IMG/VR virus record: IMGVR_UViG_3300031775_000040 | Span: 1 to 23,825 of that record | Reading direction: 5' to 3' (one strand) | Origin: a virus | Length of the DNA stretch: 23,825 nt | Shown here: one piece after another, positions 5,801-13,553 of the stretch | How positions within the stretch are numbered: the first letter of the stretch is position 1 | Layout: each line of letters opens with the position of its first letter | Program-made: the position numbers and the translations under genes | Notes under the pieces: generated by a model | The model's database searches: none | What the model saw: the letters and a program-made list of their open reading frames with translations, nothing else | What the model was told of the DNA's origin: nothing

Positions 5801-6751
5801 ATGACAGATATAGATTACGCATACAGGAACAAGATAGCCAAACTTTATTACGAAGATGGTGAAAGTCCGTTAAGTGATGAAGAGTGGGACGCTTTAGAAG
5901 GTAATGACAAAGAGGTTGGTTATACTGCCGACTCCGGTGTTAAGCACCTCTTTCCTATGTATTCATTACAAAAATCTTTTTCAGAGCAAGAAGTCTGGGA
6001 TTGGATGAGTGACAAAGAAGTTGTCGAGACACCCAAGCTAGACGGTGCTGCTATATCTCTCATTTATGATAAAGGAGCGTTAGTACGAGCTACAAGTCGT
6101 GGGGACGGTAAAACAGGGGTTGACATTACAGCGAATGTACGTTACCTTAAAACAGTTCCTTGGTGGATTACCTACAACTCTCTCTGTCAGATTGATGGTG
6201 AAGTAGTAGCAGCTGATACTGTTCCTAATGCAAGAAACTATGCAGCGGGTTCCTTAGGACTTAAAAGTGAAGAGGAGTTTTCTGAACGAGCACCTTACTT
6301 ATTTTTTATAGTGCATGATATGCGACCAAATAATAACTTTAAGTACTGGACTCAAAAACTCAACTTTTGCTACGGTCTTGGGTTCTGTACTAACACTACC
6401 TTTACCTATAAAGACCTACCCACAGACGGTATAGTCTACAGATTTGATAATCTAAAAGAGTGGGAAGAAGCAGGATTTACTGCACACCACCCACGAGGTT
6501 CTATTGCTCTCAAAGAACAGAAAGCGGGAGTAATAACAGAACTACTTGATGTAGTCTGGCAGACTGGTAAATCAGGAGTGGTAACACCAGTAGCAATATT
6601 AGACCCAGTTACAATCGGAGAGGCACAAGTTTCCCGAGCTACACTGCATAATATGGAATACATTAATGAGTTAGGGTTGGAAATTGGTTGCGAGGTCGAA
6701 GTCATACGCAGTGGTGAAATCATCCCCCGTATTGTCCGACGGGTTAACTAA
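5801..6751 (+). CDS. NAD+-dependent DNA ligase, catalytic part (split gene)
   Basis: A 316-residue protein with the N-terminal half of bacterial LigA. An Ia-like region (DIDYAYRNKIAKLYYEDGES) is followed by the adenylation domain with catalytic Lys79 in KLDGAA, then SRGDGKTGVDIT, DGEVV, NYAAGSL and DGIVYRFD. An OB fold closes it (KAGVITELLDVVWQTGKSGV, VTPVAILDPVTI, EVEVIRSGEIIPRIV). It stops exactly where LigA would enter the zinc finger; the missing Zn-HhH-BRCT part is the next gene. A start at 5789 is possible, but 5801 lies behind GAGAG with spacing like the gene at 4674. T5 is also annotated with a two-gene NAD+ ligase. It seals nicks, probably together with the second subunit. Confidence 0.92.
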   Translation: MTDIDYAYRNKIAKLYYEDGESPLSDEEWDALEGNDKEVGYTADSGVKHLFPMYSLQKSFSEQEVWDWMSDKEVVETPKLDGAAISLIYDKGALVRATSRGDGKTGVDITANVRYLKTVPWWITYNSLCQIDGEVVAADTVPNARNYAAGSLGLKSEEEFSERAPYLFFIVHDMRPNNNFKYWTQKLNFCYGLGFCTNTTFTYKDLPTDGIVYRFDNLKEWEEAGFTAHHPRGSIALKEQKAGVITELLDVVWQTGKSGVVTPVAILDPVTIGEAQVSRATLHNMEYINELGLEIGCEVEVIRSGEIIPRIVRRVN

Positions 6752-6760
6752 AAATAATTC

Positions 6761-6789
6761 TTGACACTAATCTCAAAATTAGATATAAT
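6761..6789 (+). promoter_or_regulatory. Rightward sigma70 promoter P5, between the ligase genes
   Basis: TTGACA (6761-6766), 17-bp spacer, TATAAT (6784-6789), preceded by AAAAATAATTC. The spacer contains a short inverted repeat, CTAAT/ATTAG (6767-6782). It lies in the 64-base gap between the two ligase genes and gives the second one its own transcript. Confidence 0.88.
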
Positions 6790-6815
6790 ATACTTTCAAT
6801 TTCAGAGGACTCTTC

Positions 6816-7586
6816 ATGCAAGCGATATTAGCCCCTACTACTTGTAGTTCGTGTGGTTTTGTTTTGGCGTGGAGAAATGATTTATTGTTTTGTGAGAACA
6901 CTCAGTGTCCTGCACAAATTAGTAAACAAATTGAGCACTTTGCCAAGACCCTAAAAATTAAAGGGCTTGGGCCAAAGACTATAGAAAAGCTATCAATTAC
7001 CTGCTTATGGGAATTATATGCGCTTGACTATGATCTTACAAAGATTGCTCTCTCCTCAGAACGGCTTGCAGATAAGCTATTTGTAGAGATTGAACATAGT
7101 AAGAAAGCTACATTAAACCAATTACTGCCAGCTTTTAGTATACCCTTAGTCGGAAAGACTGCAACAGAGAAATTGTCCACAACAATTAGCGGCCTCAATG
7201 AGCTTAGCATGGGCAAATGTCGTGACGCGGGTCTTGGAATTAAGACTACTGAGAGTTTAATGGGTTGGTACGAAGATGAATGGATTAATAATTTTGAGTT
7301 TTTACCGTTTGATTTTAAGTTTGAGAAACGTAAAGAAGCAGTAAAGACCCTAAGCACAGTATGTATTAGTGGTAAACTAACAAGTTTTAAAACTAAAGCT
7401 GCCGCAACCCAGGCACTAGCAGCCCAAGGATACGCAGTAAAGAGTACTATTACAAAAGATGTAACCATTCTCGTGAATGAAAGTGGAATAGAATCTGCAA
7501 AAACAAAAAAGGCCAGAGAGTCTGGCATAACAATAGTAACTAATCTATTAGATTTTATAGGAGAAACCAATGGCAACACTGCCTAA
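6816..7586 (+). CDS. NAD+-dependent DNA ligase, Zn-HhH-BRCT part (split gene)
   Basis: A 256-residue protein equal to the C-terminal half of LigA. It has a four-Cys zinc finger (Cys10, Cys13, Cys26, Cys31: CSSC ... CENTQC) and helix-hairpin-helix repeats beginning at LKIKGLGPKTIEKL (about residues 48-61) with a second block near PLVGKTATEKL. A BRCT domain follows at about 178-250 (TVCISGKLTSFKTKAAATQA ... TKKARESGITIVTNLLDFIG). In single-chain LigA these parts bind DNA and close the clamp around the nick. Here they must act in trans with the product of 5801-6751. It has its own promoter. The last 17 bases overlap the next gene. Confidence 0.92.
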   Translation: MQAILAPTTCSSCGFVLAWRNDLLFCENTQCPAQISKQIEHFAKTLKIKGLGPKTIEKLSITCLWELYALDYDLTKIALSSERLADKLFVEIEHSKKATLNQLLPAFSIPLVGKTATEKLSTTISGLNELSMGKCRDAGLGIKTTESLMGWYEDEWINNFEFLPFDFKFEKRKEAVKTLSTVCISGKLTSFKTKAAATQALAAQGYAVKSTITKDVTILVNESGIESAKTKKARESGITIVTNLLDFIGETNGNTA

Positions 7587-8301
7587 GTGGACTGATGAGC
7601 GTACTGACGAGCTCACTAATTTCGTCGGTGATGAAGTACCAGTTTCTCAAGCAACTGTAGCAGAAGCTGCAGACCAACTTGAGACTACTACACGGTCAGT
7701 TTCTAGCAAACTGCGAAAAATGGGTTTTGAAGTAGAACTTGCTTCCGCTAAAAGTGCACGCGCTTTCAGCGAGGCTCAAGAAGCTACTCTCTCTGCTTTT
7801 GTCCAAGACAACAGCGGTGAGTATACCTACGCAGAGATCGCATCTCACTTTGAAGCTGGGGCTTTTAGTCCTAAGTCTATTCAAGGTAAGATTCTTTCTA
7901 TGGAACTTACTGGCCATGTTAAAGCTGCTCCTAAAGTGGAGACTGTTAGGACTTACTCCCCCGAAGAGGAAGGTACCTTCGTAGCTATGGTTAACGACGG
8001 CGCGTTTGTGGAAGCAATCGCAGAGAAACTTGACCGTACTGTAAACAGTGTTCGTGGTAAGGCTCTTAGCCTTCTTCGTTCCGGTGAAATCGACGCTATC
8101 CCCCGTCAAGAGCACACAAAAGGCTCAGCAAAGGAAGATCCTTTGGCTGATCTGGGCGATGTAACTGACATGACAGTAGAAGCGATTGCAGAAGCGATTG
8201 GTAAAACTGCCAGAGGCGTCAAAACTATGCTTACCCGTCGTGGGCTGACAGCGTCAGACTATGATGGAGCTGCAAAGAAAGAAAAAGCTGCTGCTTCCTA
8301 A
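7570..8301 (+). CDS. Four-repeat HTH DNA-binding protein
   Basis: A 243-residue protein made of four related helical units, each resembling 'IA..L..T..SVRGK...L...G': about residues 25-52 (VAEAADQLETTTRSVSSKLR), 84-112 (YAEIASHFEAGAFSPKSIQG), 144-172 (AIAEKLDRTVNSVRGKALSL) and 200-226 (VEAIAEAIGKTARGVKTML). A Lys/Ala-rich tail follows. Relatives occur, as I recall, in marine T4-like phages without a proven role. The repeats suggest binding along DNA or at repeated sites. Its codons carry more C and G at third positions than neighbouring genes, which hints at high expression. The ATG follows GGAG and lies inside the ligase gene. A strong hairpin follows the stop codon. Confidence 0.85.
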   Translation: MATLPKWTDERTDELTNFVGDEVPVSQATVAEAADQLETTTRSVSSKLRKMGFEVELASAKSARAFSEAQEATLSAFVQDNSGEYTYAEIASHFEAGAFSPKSIQGKILSMELTGHVKAAPKVETVRTYSPEEEGTFVAMVNDGAFVEAIAEKLDRTVNSVRGKALSLLRSGEIDAIPRQEHTKGSAKEDPLADLGDVTDMTVEAIAEAIGKTARGVKTMLTRRGLTASDYDGAAKKEKAAAS

Positions 8302-8315
8302 GAAGTAGTAAAACC

Positions 8316-8349
8316 ATGTAGCTAGGACAAGGGGTTGTTCTAGCTACAT
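8316..8349 (+). terminator. 15-bp RNA hairpin, possible terminator or processing site
   Basis: The arm 8316-8330 (ATGTAGCTAGGACAA) pairs along its whole length with 8335-8349 (one G-U pair), closed by a GGGG loop. The bases after it are TTCATTC, a poor U-tract, so termination would be partial at best; mRNA protection or processing is an equal possibility. It stands between the four-repeat HTH gene and the helicase, which has no consensus promoter of its own. Confidence 0.55.
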
Positions 8350-8366
8350 TTCATTCGGGGGAACCA

Positions 8367-9719
8367 TTGAATATCGCAAGTGCTTTTATAAAGCAAGTTT
8401 TAGATGTGCAAGATTTTGAGTCTTGGTCATCAGTGCGTAAGCATTACTTGCCCACAGCCTACCACAGATTGTTTTCTGAGATAGACAAGCATTGTGAAAA
8501 ATTTCATAAGCTCCCCACGTTTGAAGACCTCAAGTTTGAGCTAAGAGATAGTGCCACTAAGGAACTTCTCTTCGCCATAGATGCTATTGAAGTAGATGCG
8601 GATGCATATATGCTTCTTCAGTATCTGAAAAATGAGTATACTCAAAAAGAGATACTACTGTCACTTGAGGATTACGTTGATAACTCTATGTCCTTTGAGG
8701 ATGCAGAGGAGTCCGTAGGACACCTACACCAGATTGTTCTTGATATCGAAAATAAAGTAGACCTTCAAGAACCACAAGAGAGTATGCAACGTATTCCCTT
8801 GTTTGAACCTGATGAGGAGTTAGGAAAGTACCTGCCTCTCGGCTTGAATACCGATAATGACTACGAGATTTCGTTCTCCCCCCGAGACTTAATCTTAGTA
8901 GGCGGTCGCCGAGGGGCAGGGAAATCTATTACCTGCTCTAATATTGCTAACAATGTCTATGAATCTGGAAAGTCTGCAATCTATTTCACTATTGAGATGG
9001 ATAGCCGAGCGATACTGCAACGGTGTTGTTCGATTGCAACTGATATACCTTTTTCACGTCTACGCGCTAAAAATCTTAACGTAACGGAGTGGGAAAAGGT
9101 TGCTGGTTGGTGGGCTGCCCGATATCAAGATAGCCAAGAGCGACTTGCGGAGTACCGAGATCATCGGGACTTTGAAAAGTTCCACGATAAACTAAAATCA
9201 ACTTGTGAGCTTCTCCCAGCTCAACAGTTAGATGTAGTTTATGACCCCTCTCTTACTATCTCTAAGATAAGAGCCGAACTTGATAAAAAAATTAAAAGCA
9301 AGATGGATGTTGGCGTAGTTATAGTCGACTATATCAATCAAGTTAAGCGATCTAGTATACCTTCTCGTGGAGGGCAATACGATTGGACAGAACAAATAGA
9401 AGTTAGTAAGGCTTTGAAGAGCATGGCGCAAGAATTTGAAACCCCAATATTCTCGCCATACCAAACAGACGCTAGCGGTGAAGCTCGATTCGCCAAAGGT
9501 ATTCTTGACGCTGCTGATGCAGCATATTCTATGGAACCCTGGAGTCAAGAAGACGGTTGTATCACATTTAATTGTGTTAAGATGAGAGCAGCCGCTATGC
9601 GTTCTTTTACTTCTACAATGGACTGGGAAACATTAAAGATTGGTCCAGAATCTTCTCTAACTCCAAAGGAGAGAGAAGCAAACGACCAAAAGACTGGCGA
9701 AGACATAGACGACCTCTAA
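8367..9719 (+). CDS. DnaB-type replicative DNA helicase
   Basis: A 450-residue RecA-fold helicase. The N-terminal region (about residues 1-140) is helical with HKLPTFEDLKFEL, typical of DnaB/gp41 N domains. Walker A is GGRRGAGKS (residues 179-187), followed by YFTIEMDSRAIL (motif 1a, 'E..'). Walker B is VGVVIVDYINQV with Asp321. SKALKSMAQEFETPIFSPYQ and the later AADAAYSME give motif 3 and the segment beyond it. It should form a hexamer that unwinds the fork and loads the primase encoded two kilobases downstream. The start is TTG 8367 behind a GGGGGAA stretch; no better in-frame start exists near the conserved N terminus. It lacks its own promoter and probably depends on P5 read-through past the hairpin at 8316. 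Confidence 0.92.
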   Translation: MNIASAFIKQVLDVQDFESWSSVRKHYLPTAYHRLFSEIDKHCEKFHKLPTFEDLKFELRDSATKELLFAIDAIEVDADAYMLLQYLKNEYTQKEILLSLEDYVDNSMSFEDAEESVGHLHQIVLDIENKVDLQEPQESMQRIPLFEPDEELGKYLPLGLNTDNDYEISFSPRDLILVGGRRGAGKSITCSNIANNVYESGKSAIYFTIEMDSRAILQRCCSIATDIPFSRLRAKNLNVTEWEKVAGWWAARYQDSQERLAEYRDHRDFEKFHDKLKSTCELLPAQQLDVVYDPSLTISKIRAELDKKIKSKMDVGVVIVDYINQVKRSSIPSRGGQYDWTEQIEVSKALKSMAQEFETPIFSPYQTDASGEARFAKGILDAADAAYSMEPWSQEDGCITFNCVKMRAAAMRSFTSTMDWETLKIGPESSLTPKEREANDQKTGEDIDDL

Positions 9720-9728
9720 AAATATATC

Positions 9729-9757
9729 TTGACATTTAATGTCATCTTTAGTATAAT
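9729..9757 (+). promoter_or_regulatory. Rightward sigma70 promoter P6 with inverted repeat on the -35
   Basis: TTGACA (9729-9734), 17-bp spacer, TATAAT (9752-9757), preceded by AAAAATATATC. A perfect inverted repeat, TGACAT-TTA-ATGTCA (9730-9744), covers the -35 and could be an operator. The ATG at 9784 follows GGAG. Confidence 0.88.
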
Positions 9758-9783
9758 ATACTTTTAAAATTAATGGAGTCCGA

Positions 9784-10071
9784 ATGTCAGTTATTCAAAG
9801 AAGTATGGGGCACACTATGAGCGGTAGACGACGTAAGAAAATTTCCACAGCAAGAAGAAAAGAAAAAGTTATATTTCATACTCTTAATAGAGAAGAACCT
9901 ACTATTAGAGAAACTCCTTATTACCCGTCTGCTCCAATGACACCGTATCGTCCTGAGAAGGATGAGACATACAAACAAGAAATATCTAGTAGTTATACAA
10001 TCGCACCTGCGTACAATAAGGGTGCGTATCAAGTAATTAGTGGAGAAAGTATTGAGGATATAGGTAGATAA
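9784..10071 (+). CDS. Small basic phage protein of unknown function
   Basis: A 95-residue protein, the first gene behind promoter P6, with GGAG about eight bases before the ATG. The N-terminal third is strongly basic (SGRRRKKISTARRKEK), then comes a Pro/Tyr-rich, probably unstructured middle (ETPYYPSAPMTPYRPEKDET). I do not recognise a domain. The basic segment may bind nucleic acid, and the position between helicase and primase makes a replication accessory possible, but neither is shown. A second ATG 36 bases downstream (MSGRRRK) is an alternative start. The stop codon abuts the next ATG. Confidence 0.75.
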   Translation: MSVIQRSMGHTMSGRRRKKISTARRKEKVIFHTLNREEPTIRETPYYPSAPMTPYRPEKDETYKQEISSSYTIAPAYNKGAYQVISGESIEDIGR

Positions 10072-10290
10072 ATGGTAATGGCATTTTTATTAAAAGTACT
10101 TATTGGAGGAACAGCTGTTCCTACAGATCAGATGTATTTTAAAGATATAAACAGATGTAACTATTTTGCCCACAAAATAGAAACAGGCACATACAATGAT
10201 AGTGATTCATACTACACGTATGTTGCTAGAGACATAACCGCATATTGTTTACCAAGTATGGTACAAGAGACTACTAAGTTTTGGGATTAA
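10072..10290 (+). CDS. Small phage protein with hydrophobic N terminus
   Basis: A 72-residue protein starting immediately after the previous stop codon (or at the ATG six bases later). Residues 3-16 (MAFLLKVLIGGTAV) are hydrophobic and could be a short signal or membrane anchor. The rest (DINRCNYFAHKIETG ... DITAYCLPSMVQE) has two Cys and resembles small exported phage proteins I recall with 'NRC.YFA' and 'YC.P'. A periplasmic or membrane location is inferred. Function is unknown. Confidence 0.75.
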   Translation: MVMAFLLKVLIGGTAVPTDQMYFKDINRCNYFAHKIETGTYNDSDSYYTYVARDITAYCLPSMVQETTKFWD

Positions 10291-10295
10291 TAAAA

Positions 10296-10457
10296 ATGGT
10301 AGAAGAATTAGACGAAGACGAAATTCCTATCTCGAAAGAAACAGAAGAAATATTAGAGTTTATAGAGAGCTATAAGAAAAAAGTACGGGATATGCTTGAT
10401 TTAAATTCAGATGGTCAAGAAGAAGATTCAGACTATAAACCGCATGAAAGGGCTTAA
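10296..10457 (+). CDS. Very small acidic protein upstream of primase
   Basis: A short frame from ATG 10296 to TAA 10455-10457, giving 53 residues: MVEELDEDEIPISKETEEIL at the start, a central IESYKKKVRDML helix, and an acidic, Lys-containing tail. About 40 percent of residues are charged. It fills the gap between its neighbours exactly: five bases after the previous stop, and its own stop overlaps the primase ATG (TAATG), the same junction used elsewhere in the window. That fit is the main support, as no family is recognised. An acidic helper of a replication protein is conceivable but unproven. Confidence 0.7.
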   Translation: MVEELDEDEIPISKETEEILEFIESYKKKVRDMLDLNSDGQEEDSDYKPHERA

Positions 10458-11284
10458 TGGAAATAGAAAGGCTATTACAAGAGAAGAATATTTATTTCAT
10501 GCAGAAGGGTGCAGACTATCTAGTAAAGTGTCTAAACCCTGAGCATGCAGATAGAAATCCTAGTATGAGAATAGACCAGATTACTGGTATTTTCAACTGT
10601 TTTTCGTGTGGGTATAAAGGTAATTTATTCAATCATTTTGGGGAAAGGGCAAATCAATTACAGCAACAGAGAGACCTTTTTAAAAAGAAACTTATACAAA
10701 AACGCTCCGAAAGTGTTGGTTTGTCCTTTCCTCAAAATAGATTGCCGTATGTAGGAAACTGGAGAGATATTCGACCTGAAACTTATAAGAAGTTTGAGGC
10801 TTTTCAACACTCACATAATGACCATGTGGGTAGAATAGTATTTCCTATTCGTGACATATCAGGTAATATAGTAGCTTTTCAAGGAAGGCACACCACAGGT
10901 GGGACGCCTAAGTACAAGTTTTCTCCCCCAGGAGCTAAGCTACCTTTCTTCCCTATAGTAGAGTTTATACAAGGCTCTGTTATATTGGTAGAGGGTATTT
11001 ATGATATGATAAACTTGCATGATAAAGGGTTAACTAATGCTGTGTGCTGTTTTGGAACTAATAACTATAATGATGCTAAACTGTCTATGCTCCGAGTGCA
11101 AGGAGCAGAGTATGTGGAAATCTTTTTTGACGGAGACGACGCAGGTCAGACTGCGGCAGAAAATTTAAAGGGTGCGTGTGAGAAAGCTGGTCTCGTAGCT
11201 AGGAATATCCATTTTAAGGATACAGACCCTGGTGCATTATCCCAAACTTCAGTAAATAAATTAAAAAGGAAGTTATATGGCTAG
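10457..11284 (+). CDS. DnaG-type DNA primase
   Basis: A 275-residue primase that makes RNA primers for lagging-strand synthesis. An N-terminal zinc ribbon has Cys25, His30, Cys48 and Cys51 (CLNPEHADRNPS ... FNCFSCGYKGN). After a linker and VGRIVFPIRDISGNIVAFQG, the TOPRIM core follows with Glu179 in ILVEGIYD and the acidic motif FFDGDDAG (Asp225, Asp227, Asp228). The protein is much shorter than bacterial DnaG (about 580 residues) and lacks its large C-terminal helicase-binding domain, as in small phage primases. The start overlaps the small gene before it; the end overlaps the polymerase gene by eight bases. Confidence 0.93.
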   Translation: MEIERLLQEKNIYFMQKGADYLVKCLNPEHADRNPSMRIDQITGIFNCFSCGYKGNLFNHFGERANQLQQQRDLFKKKLIQKRSESVGLSFPQNRLPYVGNWRDIRPETYKKFEAFQHSHNDHVGRIVFPIRDISGNIVAFQGRHTTGGTPKYKFSPPGAKLPFFPIVEFIQGSVILVEGIYDMINLHDKGLTNAVCCFGTNNYNDAKLSMLRVQGAEYVEIFFDGDDAGQTAAENLKGACEKAGLVARNIHFKDTDPGALSQTSVNKLKRKLYG

Positions 11285-13553
11285 AGTTGCCTTAGTAGAA
11301 ACTAAAAAGGGTAGAACTGACTTTAGACGAGAGTTTGAAAGTGAGTTTGATTTTGATCAGTATCAACTGTGTTCTGACCCTACAATTAAGAAAGTATTAA
11401 AGCGAGACTGTGATATAAATATAAACACAGACAACTACGACTGGATTATTTTAGTGGGTAGTGACGCGCTCAAGTACTTTACCAAAATCAATTCAGTAAC
11501 CGAATACTCCGGTAAGAAAGTAGATGAGAAATTTTTACCCGTAATTAATCCTGCGATGCTCACATTCAAACCTGAGGCTCGTAAAACTTGGGAAACTTCA
11601 AAAGAGAGTATAATCAACCATATCAAAGGCTTGGTTGACGAGGTTATTATAGATGAAAGTATCGCTTTCGGAATTGAAGACACAGAGGAGTGCAATGCCT
11701 TTATACAAGCAGCTATTGACCATAGTGGTACATATGTGGCACTTGACTCGGAAACAACGGGACTATATCCTAGGGATGGTTATATACTCGGTATATCGCT
11801 TTGTTATGATGGCCAAAAGGGCGCTTATATTAACACAGAATGTTTTGATGAGCGAACTGAAGAACTGTTACAGGAACTTTTTAGTAAGAAAACGGTAGTA
11901 TTTCATAATGCTAAGTTTGATATGGCATTTTTTGAATACCATTTTAAGTTTAAATTCCCTAACTTTGAAGACACAATGTTGCTCCATTACCTCATAGACG
12001 AGAATCCCGGAGGGCATGGTCTTAAACCACTATCCATCAAGTACACACCCTATGGCGATTATGAAAAGCCGATGTACGATTGGATGGATAACTATAGAAA
12101 AGAACACGGAGTATTGAAAGCTGATTTTCAGTGGGAATGTATTCCTTTTGATGTAATGAAAACATATGCAGCTATGGATGCTCTATGTACGTTTCTTTTA
12201 TACGAAAAGTTTGTTAAAATTAAGCAAAATGATAAACTGAAGAAAGTATATGATAACCTGCTTATCCCAGGCACTAGATTTCTTACTGATATGCAGGATA
12301 ATGGTGTGCCTTTTAGTAGAGAAAGGCTAAGCGTATCTCAAGAGTTAATGCAGACAGAGATAGATAAGTCTGTAGCTACATTGTATGAAAACCCTGAGAT
12401 ATCTAAATTTGAGAAAATAAATGGAAAAGATTTTAATCCTAACAGCACTGTTCAGTTGCGGAGCCTTCTTTTTGACTTCCTTGGTCTCAACCCTACTGGG
12501 AAGAAAACAGGAACGGGTGCTAACTCAACGGATGCGGAAGTACTCGGAGAGCTTGCAACCCAATCTGAAGTTCCTGGACTTATCCTTGACATACGTCAAC
12601 GATCCAAAATTAAAAATACTTATTTGGACAAAATCATACCGCAGCTGGACAGAGATAGCAGACTACGCACAGGTTTTCATCTTTCGTTTACTACTAGTGG
12701 TCGTCTTACTTCAAGCGGTAAACTTAATATGCAACAACTACCTAGGGATAACCCTATTGTAAAAGGTTGTATACAAGCTGCACCAGGAAACAAGATTGTA
12801 GCAATGGACTTAACTACAGCAGAAGTTTATGTAGCTGCTGTATTAGCTAAAGATAAAGCCCTTATGGATGTATTCCGTTCAGGAGGAAACTTTCATAGTA
12901 CGATTGCTAAAACAGTATTTAGACTACCTTGTGAAGTAGAAGACGTTGCAAGTCTGTTTCCGACACAAAGACAAGCCGCAAAAGCGGTTACCTTTGGTAT
13001 TATGTACGGTGCGGGGCCTAAAAAAATTAGTGAACAAGTTACAAAAGACTCAGGTACATACTTCAGTCAAAGTGAAGCAAAAGAGGTTATTGATGATTAC
13101 TTTAAGTCTTTTCATGCTCTTAAAAAATGGATTGAAACTAATCATAGATTCATTGAGCAAAACGGATTCGTCTATAGCTTTTTTGGAAGAAAAAGGAGAT
13201 TACCAAATGTCAAATCGTCAGACGCAGGCGTCCGATCTCATAGCATTCGTTCTGGTCTTAACTTTTTGGTCCAGTCTGCTGCTAGCGACATTAATTTATT
13301 GGGAGCTATAGACATGCACGCTTTTATACAGAAAGCGGGCTATAAGGCTAAGATTTTTGCTCTAGTTCATGACTCTATACTTGCAGAAGTGCCTTATGGA
13401 GAAGTAGATTTATACTGTGATCAGTTAGAATACTACATACAAATGGATAGAGGGCTAGCAATTCCTGGAGCACCTGTAGGCTGTGATTTTGATGTTGGAG
13501 ATGACTACTCAATGGGTAAATTCGAGAAACAATATGGAAGCATAGTATGTTAG
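11277..13553 (+). CDS. Family A DNA polymerase with 3'-5' exonuclease
   Basis: A 758-residue replicative polymerase. The exonuclease domain has Asp157 and Glu159 in ALDSETTG, then VVFHNAKFDMAFFE and YAAMDALCTFLLYEKF. The polymerase motifs are present: motif A around Asp511 (VAMDLTTAEVY, where DYSQIE is usual), motif B RQAAKAVTFGIMYG (Arg565, Lys569, Phe573, Tyr577) and motif C VHDSI with Asp699. FFGRKRRLP precedes the last part. About 150 residues before the exonuclease domain look like the C-terminal half of a family-4 uracil-DNA glycosylase (WIILVGSDALKYFT ... FLPVINPAML) without its catalytic N-terminal motif, recalling the phage SPO1 polymerase. The gene overlaps the primase by eight bases and the next gene by seven. 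Confidence 0.95.
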   Translation: MARVALVETKKGRTDFRREFESEFDFDQYQLCSDPTIKKVLKRDCDININTDNYDWIILVGSDALKYFTKINSVTEYSGKKVDEKFLPVINPAMLTFKPEARKTWETSKESIINHIKGLVDEVIIDESIAFGIEDTEECNAFIQAAIDHSGTYVALDSETTGLYPRDGYILGISLCYDGQKGAYINTECFDERTEELLQELFSKKTVVFHNAKFDMAFFEYHFKFKFPNFEDTMLLHYLIDENPGGHGLKPLSIKYTPYGDYEKPMYDWMDNYRKEHGVLKADFQWECIPFDVMKTYAAMDALCTFLLYEKFVKIKQNDKLKKVYDNLLIPGTRFLTDMQDNGVPFSRERLSVSQELMQTEIDKSVATLYENPEISKFEKINGKDFNPNSTVQLRSLLFDFLGLNPTGKKTGTGANSTDAEVLGELATQSEVPGLILDIRQRSKIKNTYLDKIIPQLDRDSRLRTGFHLSFTTSGRLTSSGKLNMQQLPRDNPIVKGCIQAAPGNKIVAMDLTTAEVYVAAVLAKDKALMDVFRSGGNFHSTIAKTVFRLPCEVEDVASLFPTQRQAAKAVTFGIMYGAGPKKISEQVTKDSGTYFSQSEAKEVIDDYFKSFHALKKWIETNHRFIEQNGFVYSFFGRKRRLPNVKSSDAGVRSHSIRSGLNFLVQSAASDINLLGAIDMHAFIQKAGYKAKIFALVHDSILAEVPYGEVDLYCDQLEYYIQMDRGLAIPGAPVGCDFDVGDDYSMGKFEKQYGSIVC
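13207..13311 (+). CDS. Candidate nested membrane peptide inside pol (+1 frame)
   Basis: Within the polymerase gene, shifted by one base, ATG 13207 follows AAAAGGAG with an eight-base gap. It encodes 34 residues: MSNRQTQASD, then an almost uninterrupted membrane helix (LIAFVLVLTFWSSLLLATLI) and YWEL. The ribosome binding site is as good as any in the window. Against it, the GGAG comes from codons for the conserved RKRRL polymerase motif. In addition, +1 frames of AT-rich genes are hydrophobic by default, because wobble T becomes the second codon base. Offered as a candidate only. Confidence 0.35.
   Translation: MSNRQTQASDLIAFVLVLTFWSSLLLATLIYWEL

Noticed and set aside
7028-7579. A long reverse-strand frame opposite the second ligase gene (and similar antisense frames elsewhere)
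   Set aside because: The forward frame has clear domains, the reverse product has none, and no leftward promoter or ribosome binding site serves it.
12421-12762. A 113-residue hydrophobic frame inside pol starting at ATG 12421
   Set aside because: No good ribosome binding site precedes it, and hydrophobic +1 frames are expected from wobble T in this AT-rich gene.
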